DNA of 46,223 nucleotides, taken from the NCBI GenBank assembly GCA_005778355.1, contig SXON01000218.1:1-46223 (forward strand). The letters run 5' to 3'. Positions within the stretch are counted from its first letter, which is position 1, and each line of letters opens with the position of its first letter. This document shows positions 33,542-40,284 of the stretch, in pieces. Position numbers and translations under genes: made by a program. The stretch is from Pseudomonadota bacterium. Its GTDB lineage: Bacteria; Myxococcota_A; UBA796; SXON01. Below the pieces are notes generated by a model, which worked only from the letters and a program-made list of their open reading frames with translations, did not search any database and was not told the DNA's origin.

Positions 33542-34627
33542 ATGTGGATCACGATCCTGTTGGCATGCGACGGCACCGAACCGAAGGTGGAGGACTCGAG
33601 CGAGCCGGTCGACACCGGCCCCCAGGACGCCGACGGCGACGGCGTGTACACCCCCGACGATTGCCTCGACGACAACGCCAACGCCTACCCGGGTGCCGAG
33701 GACCACCCGGGCGACAACGTCGACGCCGATTGCGATGGGCTCGACGGCATTCCCATCGAGGGCTGCTCGCCCATCGACGTGCCCGATGTCTACGCCAGCA
33801 TCGACGAGGCCGTGCAGAACGGCGACGTGAACATCTGCCTTGGGCCCGGCGAGTTCACCATGGCCGGCGTGGAGGAGGAGGACCGCCTCGCCGGCCTCAA
33901 AGGCCAGGGACGAGGCCTGACGATCGTGCACGACCCGGCCGCGTCCTACGAGGTGTCTACGCTCGACCGCCTCACGGTCACCGGGGTGGCGATCACCGGC
34001 GGCGGGGGCAACTGGTACGACGTCACCGCCGAGAACGCGTCGATCACCGGGATCGACAACTTCGCCTGCACCCGGTGCGGCCTGGTCAACTCGCCCATCG
34101 AGCTGGCGGTTCACGAGACCTACGGCGGCATCAGCCTCGTCGACAGCTGGCTCACCCAGGGCGACCCCGCGATTCACGTGGTGTCGACGGGGTGCCAGAC
34201 GCGCGAGGCCTGCTCCGGCCTCTACATGGACGTCCGCGCCTTCAACACGACGTTTTCTCACAATACCCGGGTGTACGACCTCGATCTCTCCGGCGAGTAC
34301 AACCTCTACCTCGTGGCCGACAACAGCATCTTCGTGGGCAACACCACCAGCGTGCTCGAAGTCGACCTGGAGCGTGGCGAAGTGACGCCAGGGTTGGGGG
34401 CCGACGGCAGCAAGAACACCGCGTGGGACAACGGCGCCGACCCCTGGCCCGATGGCTACGAGATCAAGAACGACGAAGAGGATCCTGAACTCGACTTCGC
34501 CTTTGGTCCCCCTCGACCGCTCGAAGGGTCCTCGGTGATCGGGGCAACGAACAGCGAGGCTACCACGACGGACTACTGGGGTTTGCCTCGCGACGACGAC
34601 CCCGATCGGGGCGCCGTGGAGTGGTGA
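33542..34627 (+). CDS. MopE-type metal-binding, beta-helix lipoprotein
   Basis: 361 aa: MWITILLAC (Cys9 lipobox; no longer start exists), then an acidic linker and a MopE-like motif DADGDGVYTPDDC...NAYPGAED...DADCDG, known as a putative Ca/Cu-binding repeat. From about residue 75 the sequence looks like a right-handed parallel beta-helix with stacked short strands (LTVTGVAITGGGGNWYDV, NYNLYL-like turns) and a cysteine pair (FACTRCG). Likely surface- or periplasm-exposed, perhaps an adhesin or carbohydrate-binding protein. Divergent from the helicase. Confidence 0.7.
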   Translation: MWITILLACDGTEPKVEDSSEPVDTGPQDADGDGVYTPDDCLDDNANAYPGAEDHPGDNVDADCDGLDGIPIEGCSPIDVPDVYASIDEAVQNGDVNICLGPGEFTMAGVEEEDRLAGLKGQGRGLTIVHDPAASYEVSTLDRLTVTGVAITGGGGNWYDVTAENASITGIDNFACTRCGLVNSPIELAVHETYGGISLVDSWLTQGDPAIHVVSTGCQTREACSGLYMDVRAFNTTFSHNTRVYDLDLSGEYNLYLVADNSIFVGNTTSVLEVDLERGEVTPGLGADGSKNTAWDNGADPWPDGYEIKNDEEDPELDFAFGPPRPLEGSSVIGATNSEATTTDYWGLPRDDDPDRGAVEW

Positions 34628-34747
34628 GGGGAACGGCGACGGGTGTTCGTTGGGGGGGTGACGGGCCCCGCGCCCGTCCCCACGACGACCCCCACATGGA
34701 GCGAGTAGTGCGACACCACGCCACATCGACGCGCCGATTCCACGCGG

Positions 34748-34763
34748 GGAACGCCTCTTGACA
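34748..34763 (+). promoter_or_regulatory. Candidate promoter of the sigma factor operon
   Basis: Two overlapping possibilities precede the sigma gene: GGAAC (34748-34752), the -35 core used by many ECF sigmas, and TTGACA (34758-34763), a perfect housekeeping -35 followed 17 nt later by TTACGG as a weak -10. The TTGACA codes for a potential TTG start, which is therefore probably not a start codon. Autoregulation by the ECF sigma is possible but the -10 of that type is not obvious. Confidence 0.4.
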
Positions 34764-34793
34764 GCGGTGGCGCCTAGCTTTTACGGGCGGGTG

Positions 34794-35315
34794 ATGTCTT
34801 CCCCGCCCGCGCCGCGCCTCTCACGCGTGTCCAACCACGCCGAGGTTCGCGGGCGGTTGCTCGCGGCGGTGCGCCGAGTTTGCCCCCCCTGGCTGGCCGG
34901 CGACGCGGACGACATCGTCCAGATGGCGATGATGCGCCTCCTCGATGGCCGCGTGGAGGAGGTGAACTCCGCGTACCTCAACCGACTCGCCTACTGCGCG
35001 ACGATCGACGAGATCCGGCGCCGCCGCGCGATGCGGACGGTGGCCACCGAGGAACTGCCCGAGGTGAAGGCGGAGAACCCGAGTGCCGACCCCGGACGGC
35101 AGGCCGACGACCGGGCGGTGGCGAGGGCGATTCGCGACTGTCTCGCCGGGCTCTTGGACAACCGCCGCGCGGCGGTCGGCTTGTACCTCGAGGGGCACAC
35201 GGTGCCCGAGGTGTCGCGCCTCCTGGGCACGACGCCGAAGAACGCCGAGAACTGGGTGTACCGCGGCCTGGACGATCTTCGGGCGTGCCTGGCCGGGAAG
35301 GGCGTGTCACCATGA
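34794..35315 (+). CDS. ECF-type RNA polymerase sigma factor
   Basis: 173 aa. Region 2: ADDIVQMAMMRLLDGR and SAYLNRLAYCATIDEIRRRR, the -10-binding helix. Region 4: RRAAVGLYLEGHTVPEVSRLL and GTTPKNAENWVYRGLDDLR, a helix-turn-helix for -35 recognition. The size and absence of regions 1 and 3 mark it as extracytoplasmic-function class. The ATG at 34794 fits family length; a GTG at 34791 is equally close. Its stop overlaps the anti-sigma ATG (ATGA), so the pair is made in stoichiometric amounts. It likely transcribes its own operon and a downstream regulon. Confidence 0.85.
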   Translation: MSSPPAPRLSRVSNHAEVRGRLLAAVRRVCPPWLAGDADDIVQMAMMRLLDGRVEEVNSAYLNRLAYCATIDEIRRRRAMRTVATEELPEVKAENPSADPGRQADDRAVARAIRDCLAGLLDNRRAAVGLYLEGHTVPEVSRLLGTTPKNAENWVYRGLDDLRACLAGKGVSP

Positions 35316-35944
35316 GCGCCGACGAGCGCGTTCGGGAGCGCTGGGCTCGCGCGCCGCGTACCGTCGCCCCCGGCTGCCCCGAGCCGGGTCGTTTGTTTGC
35401 CGGGGCGAGCGGGGAACTTCCCGCTGCGGAGGTGTCGAAGATCGTCGATCACCTGCGCGTCTGCGGAGCGTGCAGCGAGGACTGGCGACTCGCGCGCGAG
35501 CTGCACGGCCCAGTGGCGAGCGCCGCGCCCGGCAAGCTCGTCATGGGCCCCCGCCGATGGTGGGTGGCGGCGGCCATTGGGCTCCCGCTCGCCGCTGTGG
35601 CGCTCTTGACGCTCCGGACCGAGCCGGTGGACGACCCGATGCGGGCGGTCGCCGAGCCGGGCGCCTCCACGGCGGTCGTGGCGGAGGGCACCTCGCTCCC
35701 CCGCGACCAGCTCAAGCTCGAGTGGACCGCCGGGCCCGCGAACACCTGGTACATCCTCACCGTCACCGACCGTCGCCTCGCGGTGCTCTACACCTCGGGG
35801 CCCATCGAGTCGGCGTCGCACCTCGTCCCGGTCGAGGAACTTCGCGGTGTCAAGGCGGGCGAGGAGCTGTTCTGGCAGGTTGAGAGCCTCCTGCCCGAGG
35901 GAGGCCACGCGCGCTCGTCCACCTTCCGCGTGGTCGTCCAGTAG
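35312..35944 (+). CDS. Zinc-finger membrane-bound anti-sigma factor
   Basis: 210 aa. The N-terminal ZAS motif H47-LRV-C51-GA-C54 (HxxxCxxC) binds zinc and should hold the sigma factor. A single transmembrane helix, WVAAAIGLPLAAVALLTLR, lies at about residues 84-102. The outer domain (residues 110-210) reads as strands (KLEWTAGPANTWYILTV, SASHLVPVEELRG), possibly a sensor or Ig-like domain. Anti-sigmas of this type are inactivated by proteolysis or redox change. It is followed with no gap by the TPR-CHAT gene, whose TTG start directly follows the TAG. Confidence 0.85.
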   Translation: MSADERVRERWARAPRTVAPGCPEPGRLFAGASGELPAAEVSKIVDHLRVCGACSEDWRLARELHGPVASAAPGKLVMGPRRWWVAAAIGLPLAAVALLTLRTEPVDDPMRAVAEPGASTAVVAEGTSLPRDQLKLEWTAGPANTWYILTVTDRRLAVLYTSGPIESASHLVPVEELRGVKAGEELFWQVESLLPEGGHARSSTFRVVVQ

Positions 35945-38494
35945 TTGTTCCTCGCCGCGTTCGCGCTCTCGCTGGCGACCGACCCCATCGCCGCCTGTCG
36001 CGACGCGCGCGCGACTGAGCCCGACCGCTACCTCGCGTGGCGGTGCACCTACATGGCCGCGCGCAAGGGCGCTGACTGGCAGGCGGCGCGAGACGACCTG
36101 GCCGCGGGCGCGTCCGAGGCCGACCCATGGGCAATGGTGGTGCTCGGCCATCTCCTGTCGGATCAGGGCGATCCCGGTGCAGAGACAAGCTATCACGAGG
36201 CGATTCTTGGTTTCTCGTCCACTGGCTATCGCGGCGAGGGGACGGCGAACGCGGCGGGGAGCGGACGCGCCCAGGCCCGCTTCGGGCTGGCCAACTTCCT
36301 CTGGCACCGGGGGACAAGCGCGAGCGATGTGGCGGCCTTGCTCGATCAGGCCCTCGCCGACGCCGAGGCTGGCGGCGATGCGATCGTGGTGGCCACCGCT
36401 CGCGCCCAGTTGAGTCGTCACCTGTGGCGCACCGGCGGCGACTTCGAGCGGGCCTGGACGCTCGCGCGGGAGGCTGAGCTCCACGCCTTTCCGGATGGCC
36501 CCTACCAGTTGCGGCTCCTGGTGCTCCACGTGCTCGCCGGAGTCGCCGAGCTGACCGCGCGTGGTGACGACGCCCGCGCCTACCGGGCGCGGATGGTCAG
36601 CCTCGCGGCCGGGGAGGGCGACGCCTACGTCGAGGCGACGGCGCGGAACAACGTCGCCCAGGACTGGCTTTCCATGCCCGACCTCGCCCCGACCGGTGCC
36701 GCGGAGCGAGAAGCGCGCCTTGCCCTCGCGGCTGCCGGGCGGGCCAAGAACCCCTACGCTCGCGCCGGCGCGCTGTGCACGCTGGCTCGCGCGCTCGGTC
36801 CATCCTCGGCCGAGGCCGTCGAGGCCTGGCGCGGTTGCGTCGCGACCTACAAGGAAGTGGGCGCTCCCGAGTCGGCGGTCTACGGGCGCTCGGGCCTCGC
36901 GACCGCGCTCTTGCACACGTCGCCTCGGGAGGCCCTTGCCGAGGCGCGCGCCGCCGTGGACGAGGCTCAGGCCGCGGGGGCCGACGACGCGGCGATCCTC
37001 GCGCGCATCGTGCTCGGGGCGCTGCTCCTCCAGCTGGGCGCCCCCGGGGCCGAGGCCGAGCTTCGCGGCGCCATCGAGGCGATCGAGGCCACGCGCGCGG
37101 CGCAGCAGAGCGAGGCGGCGCGCGCCGGCGTCGGGGCCAACGGTCGCCTCGCCTACGACCTGCTCGCGGCGCTCCAGGTGAAGGCAGGCCGGATCGAGGA
37201 GGCCATGGTCACCACGGAGTCGATTCGCGCTCGGGAGCTGGCGGCCTGGATCGAGCGAGAAAGGGCGACGCCCGCGACCGAGGCGCACCCTGGCCTCGAC
37301 CGCCGCGCGGAGGCGGGGGCCACCGGGAGCCTTGGCCGGTGGCTGCCGCAGTCGGCCTCCGCCCGGCTCGGCCGTGACGCCCAGCCGGGTGCCAGCATCG
37401 GCGAGGTCCAGGCGGCTCTCGGCCCGGGCGAGGCGATGGTGATCTACCAGCTCTCGCCGGGACAGACGCTGGCCCCGGGCGCGCAGCCGCCCAACTACGC
37501 GTTGGTGATCGACCGTCTCGACGCGCGCGTGCTGACCCTGCCCCCGCTCGGACGCACCGAGGCGGCCGTGCAGCTGTGGACCGGCCTGGTGGCGAGGCGC
37601 GACGGTTCCGAGATCATCGCGAGCCCGGCGAGCCTGTTTCTCGACCCGGTGGCGGCGGCGCTCGGGTCGACCATCGTTCGGGTATTCGTGGTGGCCGACG
37701 GGCCGCTGCACAACGCGCCCGTTCGCCTCGGGGGCGGCGCGTCCGGACCGCGGGAAGTCAGCGTCGTGCCCAGCGCCCGCGCGTGGTTGCGCATCGTGGA
37801 GGGACGCGACTCGCGCCCGCCGCTGGTGCTGGCGGTGGCCGACCCCGCCCTGCCGCGGGCCGTCGACGAGGCCGAGGGCGTGGTCGCGCGCCTGGGGGGC
37901 ACGGTGCTCTCGGGGCGGGTCGCCACCCTGGCCACGATGCGGGAGGCTCTTTCCCGGCACCCCAGCGTGCTCCACTTCGCGATGCACGCGGTGGTGGATA
38001 CTGCGCGGCCCGAGCTGAGCGAGCTGCGACTGCCCGCGGGCGAGCCGCTCCGCCCGGGCGACGTCATGCAGCTCGATCTCGCTGGTACCATCGTGGTTCT
38101 CTCGGCATGCAGCAGCGCCGACGGTCGGGTGGTGAGCGGTGAAGGCGTGCTCGGGCTTGCTCGTGCCTTCCTCGCGGCCGGCGCGAGCGCTGTGGTGGGC
38201 ACGCGCTGGCCGGTGCGCGACTCCGAGGCGGCGGCTTTCGTCGACGACTTCTACGCCGCGCTCGGCGAGGGGCGCACCGTGGCCGGCGCGGTAGCTGCCG
38301 CCGAGATCGAGGCCTCGTCGCGGCCCCGTGCCGCGAAGGAAGCTTGGGTTGTCGTGGGCGATGGGGGTGTGGTTGTCATTCCCGGGGGGACCCCGCGATC
38401 GCCGGTCCCCTTGATCGCCGCCGCCTGCCTGGCGGTGGCTACCGCGCTGGCGTACGGCTGGCAGGTGAGGGGATTCGCCAGTCGGGCTCGTTGA
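35945..38494 (+). CDS. TPR-CHAT caspase-like protease with membrane anchors
   Basis: 849 aa. The TTG start gives MFLAAFALSLA, a short hydrophobic leader. Residues 30-430 are TPR-like helical pairs (for example ARAQARFGLANFLWHRG and IEEAMVTTESIRARELAAW). Residues about 480-805 form a CHAT domain with catalytic His681 in LHFAMHAVVD and Cys722 in VVLSACSSADGRV, followed by LARAFLAAGASAVVGTRWPV. A C-terminal transmembrane helix (PLIAAACLAVATALAYGW) ends in a short basic tail. CHAT proteases are caspase relatives; TPR-CHAT in Craspase cuts a partner after target recognition. Here the likely substrates are the anti-sigma factor or the downstream small protein. Confidence 0.88.
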   Translation: MFLAAFALSLATDPIAACRDARATEPDRYLAWRCTYMAARKGADWQAARDDLAAGASEADPWAMVVLGHLLSDQGDPGAETSYHEAILGFSSTGYRGEGTANAAGSGRAQARFGLANFLWHRGTSASDVAALLDQALADAEAGGDAIVVATARAQLSRHLWRTGGDFERAWTLAREAELHAFPDGPYQLRLLVLHVLAGVAELTARGDDARAYRARMVSLAAGEGDAYVEATARNNVAQDWLSMPDLAPTGAAEREARLALAAAGRAKNPYARAGALCTLARALGPSSAEAVEAWRGCVATYKEVGAPESAVYGRSGLATALLHTSPREALAEARAAVDEAQAAGADDAAILARIVLGALLLQLGAPGAEAELRGAIEAIEATRAAQQSEAARAGVGANGRLAYDLLAALQVKAGRIEEAMVTTESIRARELAAWIERERATPATEAHPGLDRRAEAGATGSLGRWLPQSASARLGRDAQPGASIGEVQAALGPGEAMVIYQLSPGQTLAPGAQPPNYALVIDRLDARVLTLPPLGRTEAAVQLWTGLVARRDGSEIIASPASLFLDPVAAALGSTIVRVFVVADGPLHNAPVRLGGGASGPREVSVVPSARAWLRIVEGRDSRPPLVLAVADPALPRAVDEAEGVVARLGGTVLSGRVATLATMREALSRHPSVLHFAMHAVVDTARPELSELRLPAGEPLRPGDVMQLDLAGTIVVLSACSSADGRVVSGEGVLGLARAFLAAGASAVVGTRWPVRDSEAAAFVDDFYAALGEGRTVAGAVAAAEIEASSRPRAAKEAWVVVGDGGVVVIPGGTPRSPVPLIAAACLAVATALAYGWQVRGFASRAR

Positions 38495-38521
38495 TCGTCC
38501 GCAACCCACGGAGTTCACTCG

Positions 38522-38986
38522 ATGTCCAGCTTTGCCCTCGTCGCCCTGTCCGCCCTGGCCCTCGCCGGGGATCGCGGCACCACGCAGGAAACCGCCAGCA
38601 TCACCGTCAACGGCCGCTCGGTGGCGACCACGGCGCGCGTGCATCGCGGCGTGGCCTACGTGCGCCTCGACGAGCTGAAGGAAGCCCTCGGCGTCGGCGG
38701 CGACCGCGGCACCATGAGCACCAGTGACGCCCGGCTCAGCGCCACCGAGGGAAGCGGGCGGGTGCCGATCAACAACTCGGGTGAGGTGTCGAAAGGGGTC
38801 GTCGAGCTCGACGGCGTCAAGTACGTCCCGTGGAACGACGTGCTGTCCGCCGCCGGCGGATCGCTGAGCGGCACCGCAGCCGACGGGGCCACGCTCTCGG
38901 GCACGCTGCCGTCCTCCTGCGGGAGCTGCATCATCGACCCGCTTTTCATCGTCGACCCGGCGTTCATCGTCGACCCGGCGTTTTGA
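38522..38986 (+). CDS. Small secreted protein with stalk-like domain and repeated C-terminal tail
   Basis: 154 aa: signal peptide MSSFALVALSALALAG, then two blocks like copper-amine-oxidase N-terminal/stalk domains (ITVNGRSVATTARVHRGVAY, ELDGVKYVPWNDVLSAAGG). A Ser/Gly-rich linker leads to CGSCIIDPLFIVDPAFIVDPAF-like tail: a CxxC followed by three hhDPxF units, the last two encoded by a perfect 18-bp DNA repeat. GGAG lies 8 nt upstream of the ATG. It is the fourth gene of the sigma/anti-sigma/CHAT operon and, being exported, is a good candidate for the sensed ligand or protease substrate. No family recognised for the tail. Confidence 0.7.
   Translation: MSSFALVALSALALAGDRGTTQETASITVNGRSVATTARVHRGVAYVRLDELKEALGVGGDRGTMSTSDARLSATEGSGRVPINNSGEVSKGVVELDGVKYVPWNDVLSAAGGSLSGTAADGATLSGTLPSSCGSCIIDPLFIVDPAFIVDPAF
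38945..38980 (+). repeat. Two tandem 18-bp repeats encoding FIVDPA
   Basis: TTCATCGTCGACCCGGCG occurs twice back to back with no mismatch, at the end of the small secreted protein gene. The preceding 18 bp encode the related CIIDPL unit. Identical codons suggest recent expansion of the repeat. Confidence 0.85.
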
Positions 38987-39119
38987 GCGGGAGTGTTCGC
39001 CGCGCCCGCTGCGACCGCCTCCTGGGTAACGATCTGCACCACGTTCTCCGACTGCAGGCCCTCGTCATCGAGAAACCGTTTGCGGGACGCAGCGGAGCCA
39101 CCATGGGTCGCGGGCGTGC

Positions 39120-39170
39120 AACGAGGAAGGCCCTTCCGAGCTCGCGCTTGGAAGGGCCTTCGAGTGGTAG
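39120..39170. repeat. Left copy of tRNA-Glu end/terminator repeat
   Basis: 51 bp, about 82 % identical to 40035-40085: AACGAG, a hairpin GAAGGCCCTTCC...GGAAGGGCCTTC, then CGAGTGGTAG, whose reverse complement CTACCACTCG is the tRNA 3' end (CTACCA) and the following bases. The hairpin tips differ from the right copy yet both still pair. No intact tRNA precedes this copy, so it looks like a duplicated or residual attachment-type sequence. Confidence 0.65.
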
Positions 39171-39279
39171 CCCTAACGCGACGATTTCGGAACTGGTTGA
39201 GAGAGAACGGGGAGGTGGCGAAGGAGATGGTGAGGGGGAGATACGGGCGGTAAACCCGCCTTGTCGTCCCGTGCTTCGT

Positions 39280-39708
39280 TCATGTCGTTCCCCCGGAGCC
39301 TGCGAAGGGGTTGAGAAGCGTCACACCGGTCCGCGTCACATCCCTCGTGTTCCGCGTGACGAGGGTCATGTCGTGGACGAGCGCAGTTGCCGCGAGCAGA
39401 CCGTCCACCGTCGGGAGTGGGTCGGGCACGCCGAGACGCCCCCAGCGCTCGGACACAGCCTCGTCCACGACGAGCACCCGTTCTCCCTGAGTCGCGCGGT
39501 GGTCCCCGAGCCAACGGTCCAGCACCTCTGCGGCCCGTGGGTCGCGTCTACGCAGGGACTCAACTCCCCGGCGAAGTTCACCGAAAACCAGCACGCTGGT
39601 CCACAACGCCGATGATGGCGTCTGTGCGAGCCACCCGATGACGCCGGGGTTTGCGAGCGCGCCCTTGCGGGTCTCCGAGATCACGTTGGTGTCGAGCAGG
39701 TACCTCAC
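39280..39708 (-). CDS. vapC: PIN-domain ribonuclease toxin (VapC/FitB)
   Basis: 142 aa. The PIN-domain acidic residues are all present: Asp6 in YLLDTNVISE, Glu44 in FGELRRGVE, Asp102 in TVDGLLAATAL and Asp123 in TRNTRDVTRTG. They bind the Mg/Mn ions used to cleave RNA, usually initiator tRNA in this family. Its ATG overlaps the antitoxin stop (ATGA). Sequence order and antitoxin type point to the FitAB branch. The gene lies within the stretch flanked by two tRNA-Glu-end repeats. Confidence 0.88.
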   Translation of the reverse strand: MRYLLDTNVISETRKGALANPGVIGWLAQTPSSALWTSVLVFGELRRGVESLRRRDPRAAEVLDRWLGDHRATQGERVLVVDEAVSERWGRLGVPDPLPTVDGLLAATALVHDMTLVTRNTRDVTRTGVTLLNPFAGSGGTT

Positions 39709-39938
39709 AGGTCGACATCGCGAGGAAGGTCGACCGAACGCTCGAAGTCAGCGTCCTCACCCAGGTTGGGCATCGCGAGAAGCCACGCTTTGAACGCGTC
39801 CGCCTTGGGATCGATGAGCAACGCTCGGCGGAGGATCTCGCGGTGCTCCGCCTCGGCAGAGCGCCCGTGCTCAGCGGCCCGGCGTTGGAGGGCCGATACG
39901 ACCTCGGGCTCGAGGTTGCGGACGATCAGTTGCGACAT
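39705..39938 (-). CDS. fitA: FitA-type ribbon-helix-helix antitoxin
   Basis: 77 aa: MSQLIVRNLEPEVVSALQRRAAEHGRSAEAEHREILRR split over strand-helix-helix, the Arc/MetJ-like DNA-binding fold of FitA/StbC antitoxins. The C-terminal part (NLGEDADFERSVDLPRDVDL) is the extended toxin-binding tail. The ATG at 39938 is set by family length and by the palindromic operator directly in front. It represses its own operon with the toxin and blocks the PIN active site. Confidence 0.85.
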   Translation of the reverse strand: MSQLIVRNLEPEVVSALQRRAAEHGRSAEAEHREILRRALLIDPKADAFKAWLLAMPNLGEDADFERSVDLPRDVDL

Positions 39939-39955
39939 GCTATCACCTGATAGCA
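39938..39955. promoter_or_regulatory. FitAB-type operator palindrome
   Basis: TGCTATCA-CC-TGATAGCA is a perfect 8-bp inverted repeat touching the antitoxin start codon. TGCTATCA/TGATAGCA are, to my recollection, the half-sites bound by gonococcal FitAB, where they are spaced further apart; here they are separated by only 2 bp. Confidence 0.7.
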
Positions 39956-40034
39956 GGGTAGCCGCGGGGACGGGGGGCGTCAACAGCCGGTGGAGGCCGG
40001 GTTCCGCCGTGCCGTTAGGGGCCGCACTCCCCCC

Positions 40035-40085
40035 AACGAGAAAGGCCCTTCCAAACCGAGGTTTGAAAGGGCCTTCGAGTGGTAG
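40035..40085. repeat. Right copy of tRNA-Glu end/terminator repeat
   Basis: Partner of 39120-39170. This copy spans the last six bases of tRNA-Glu (CTACCA on the minus strand) plus its terminator hairpin and AACGAG. Copies are 915 bp apart and enclose the FitA/VapC module. Confidence 0.65.
40042..40075 (-). terminator. Terminator of the tRNA-Gln/tRNA-Glu transcript
   Basis: AAGGCCCTTCCAAACC-GA-GGTTTGAAAGGGCCTT forms a 16-bp stem with a single mismatch on the plus strand that becomes a G-U wobble on the minus-strand RNA, which supports minus-strand use. It begins four bases past the tRNA-Glu CCA and is followed by a short T run on the minus strand. Confidence 0.75.
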
Positions 40086-40155
40086 TCCCAAGGGGATTCG
40101 AACCCCTGTCTATGCCGTGAGAGGGCACTGTCCTAGGCCTCTAGACGATGGGACC
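40080..40155 (-). tRNA. tRNA-Glu (anticodon CUC)
   Basis: 76 nt. Acceptor GGTCCCA/TGGGACT, D-arm GTCT...GGAC, anticodon stem GTGCC/GGCAT with loop CTCTCAC (CUC), T-arm AGGGG-TTCGAAT-CCCCT, discriminator A and encoded CCA. All arms pair normally apart from a terminal G-U. Downstream of tRNA-Gln and gltX on the same strand. Confidence 0.95.
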
Positions 40156-40170
40156 ATTCGTGGGTCTATG

Positions 40171-40246
40171 TGGTTGAGGCGCTAGGGATCGAACCTAGAG
40201 TCTTCAGGGCCAGAACCTGACGTGTTGCCAGTTACACTACGCCTCA
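40171..40246 (-). tRNA. tRNA-Gln (anticodon CUG)
   Basis: 76 nt. Acceptor TGAGGCG/CGCCTCA starting with U as usual for tRNA-Gln, anticodon stem TCAGG/CCTGA with loop TTCTGGC (CUG), T-arm CTAGG-TTCGATC-CCTAG, discriminator A and encoded CCA. It lies 15 bp before tRNA-Glu and 38 bp after the gltX stop codon, so a common transcript is likely. Confidence 0.95.
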
Positions 40247-40284
40247 GCGGGCGGGACGCCTTTTAGTCGCCCGCTGGTCGGCCG

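Noticed and set aside
33503-34726. Upstream extension of the helicase frame by about 400 codons
   Set aside because: It is antisense to the MopE/beta-helix lipoprotein and lacks any recognisable domain; the helicase proper begins at 33502.
34991-38644. Very long open frame antisense to sigma/anti-sigma/CHAT
   Set aside because: Typical high-GC shadow: no domain, Arg/Gly/His-rich composition, and three well-supported genes on the other strand.
34794-38986. Type III-E CRISPR (Craspase) locus
   Set aside because: TPR-CHAT and sigma are present, but no gRAMP, Csx30/31 or repeat-spacer array occurs anywhere in the window.
39181-39256. Plus-strand protein-like end (FRNWLRENGEVAKEMVRGRYGR region) before the toxin gene
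   Set aside because: Reads like the tail of a lost gene, but no start, length or homology supports a functional CDS.
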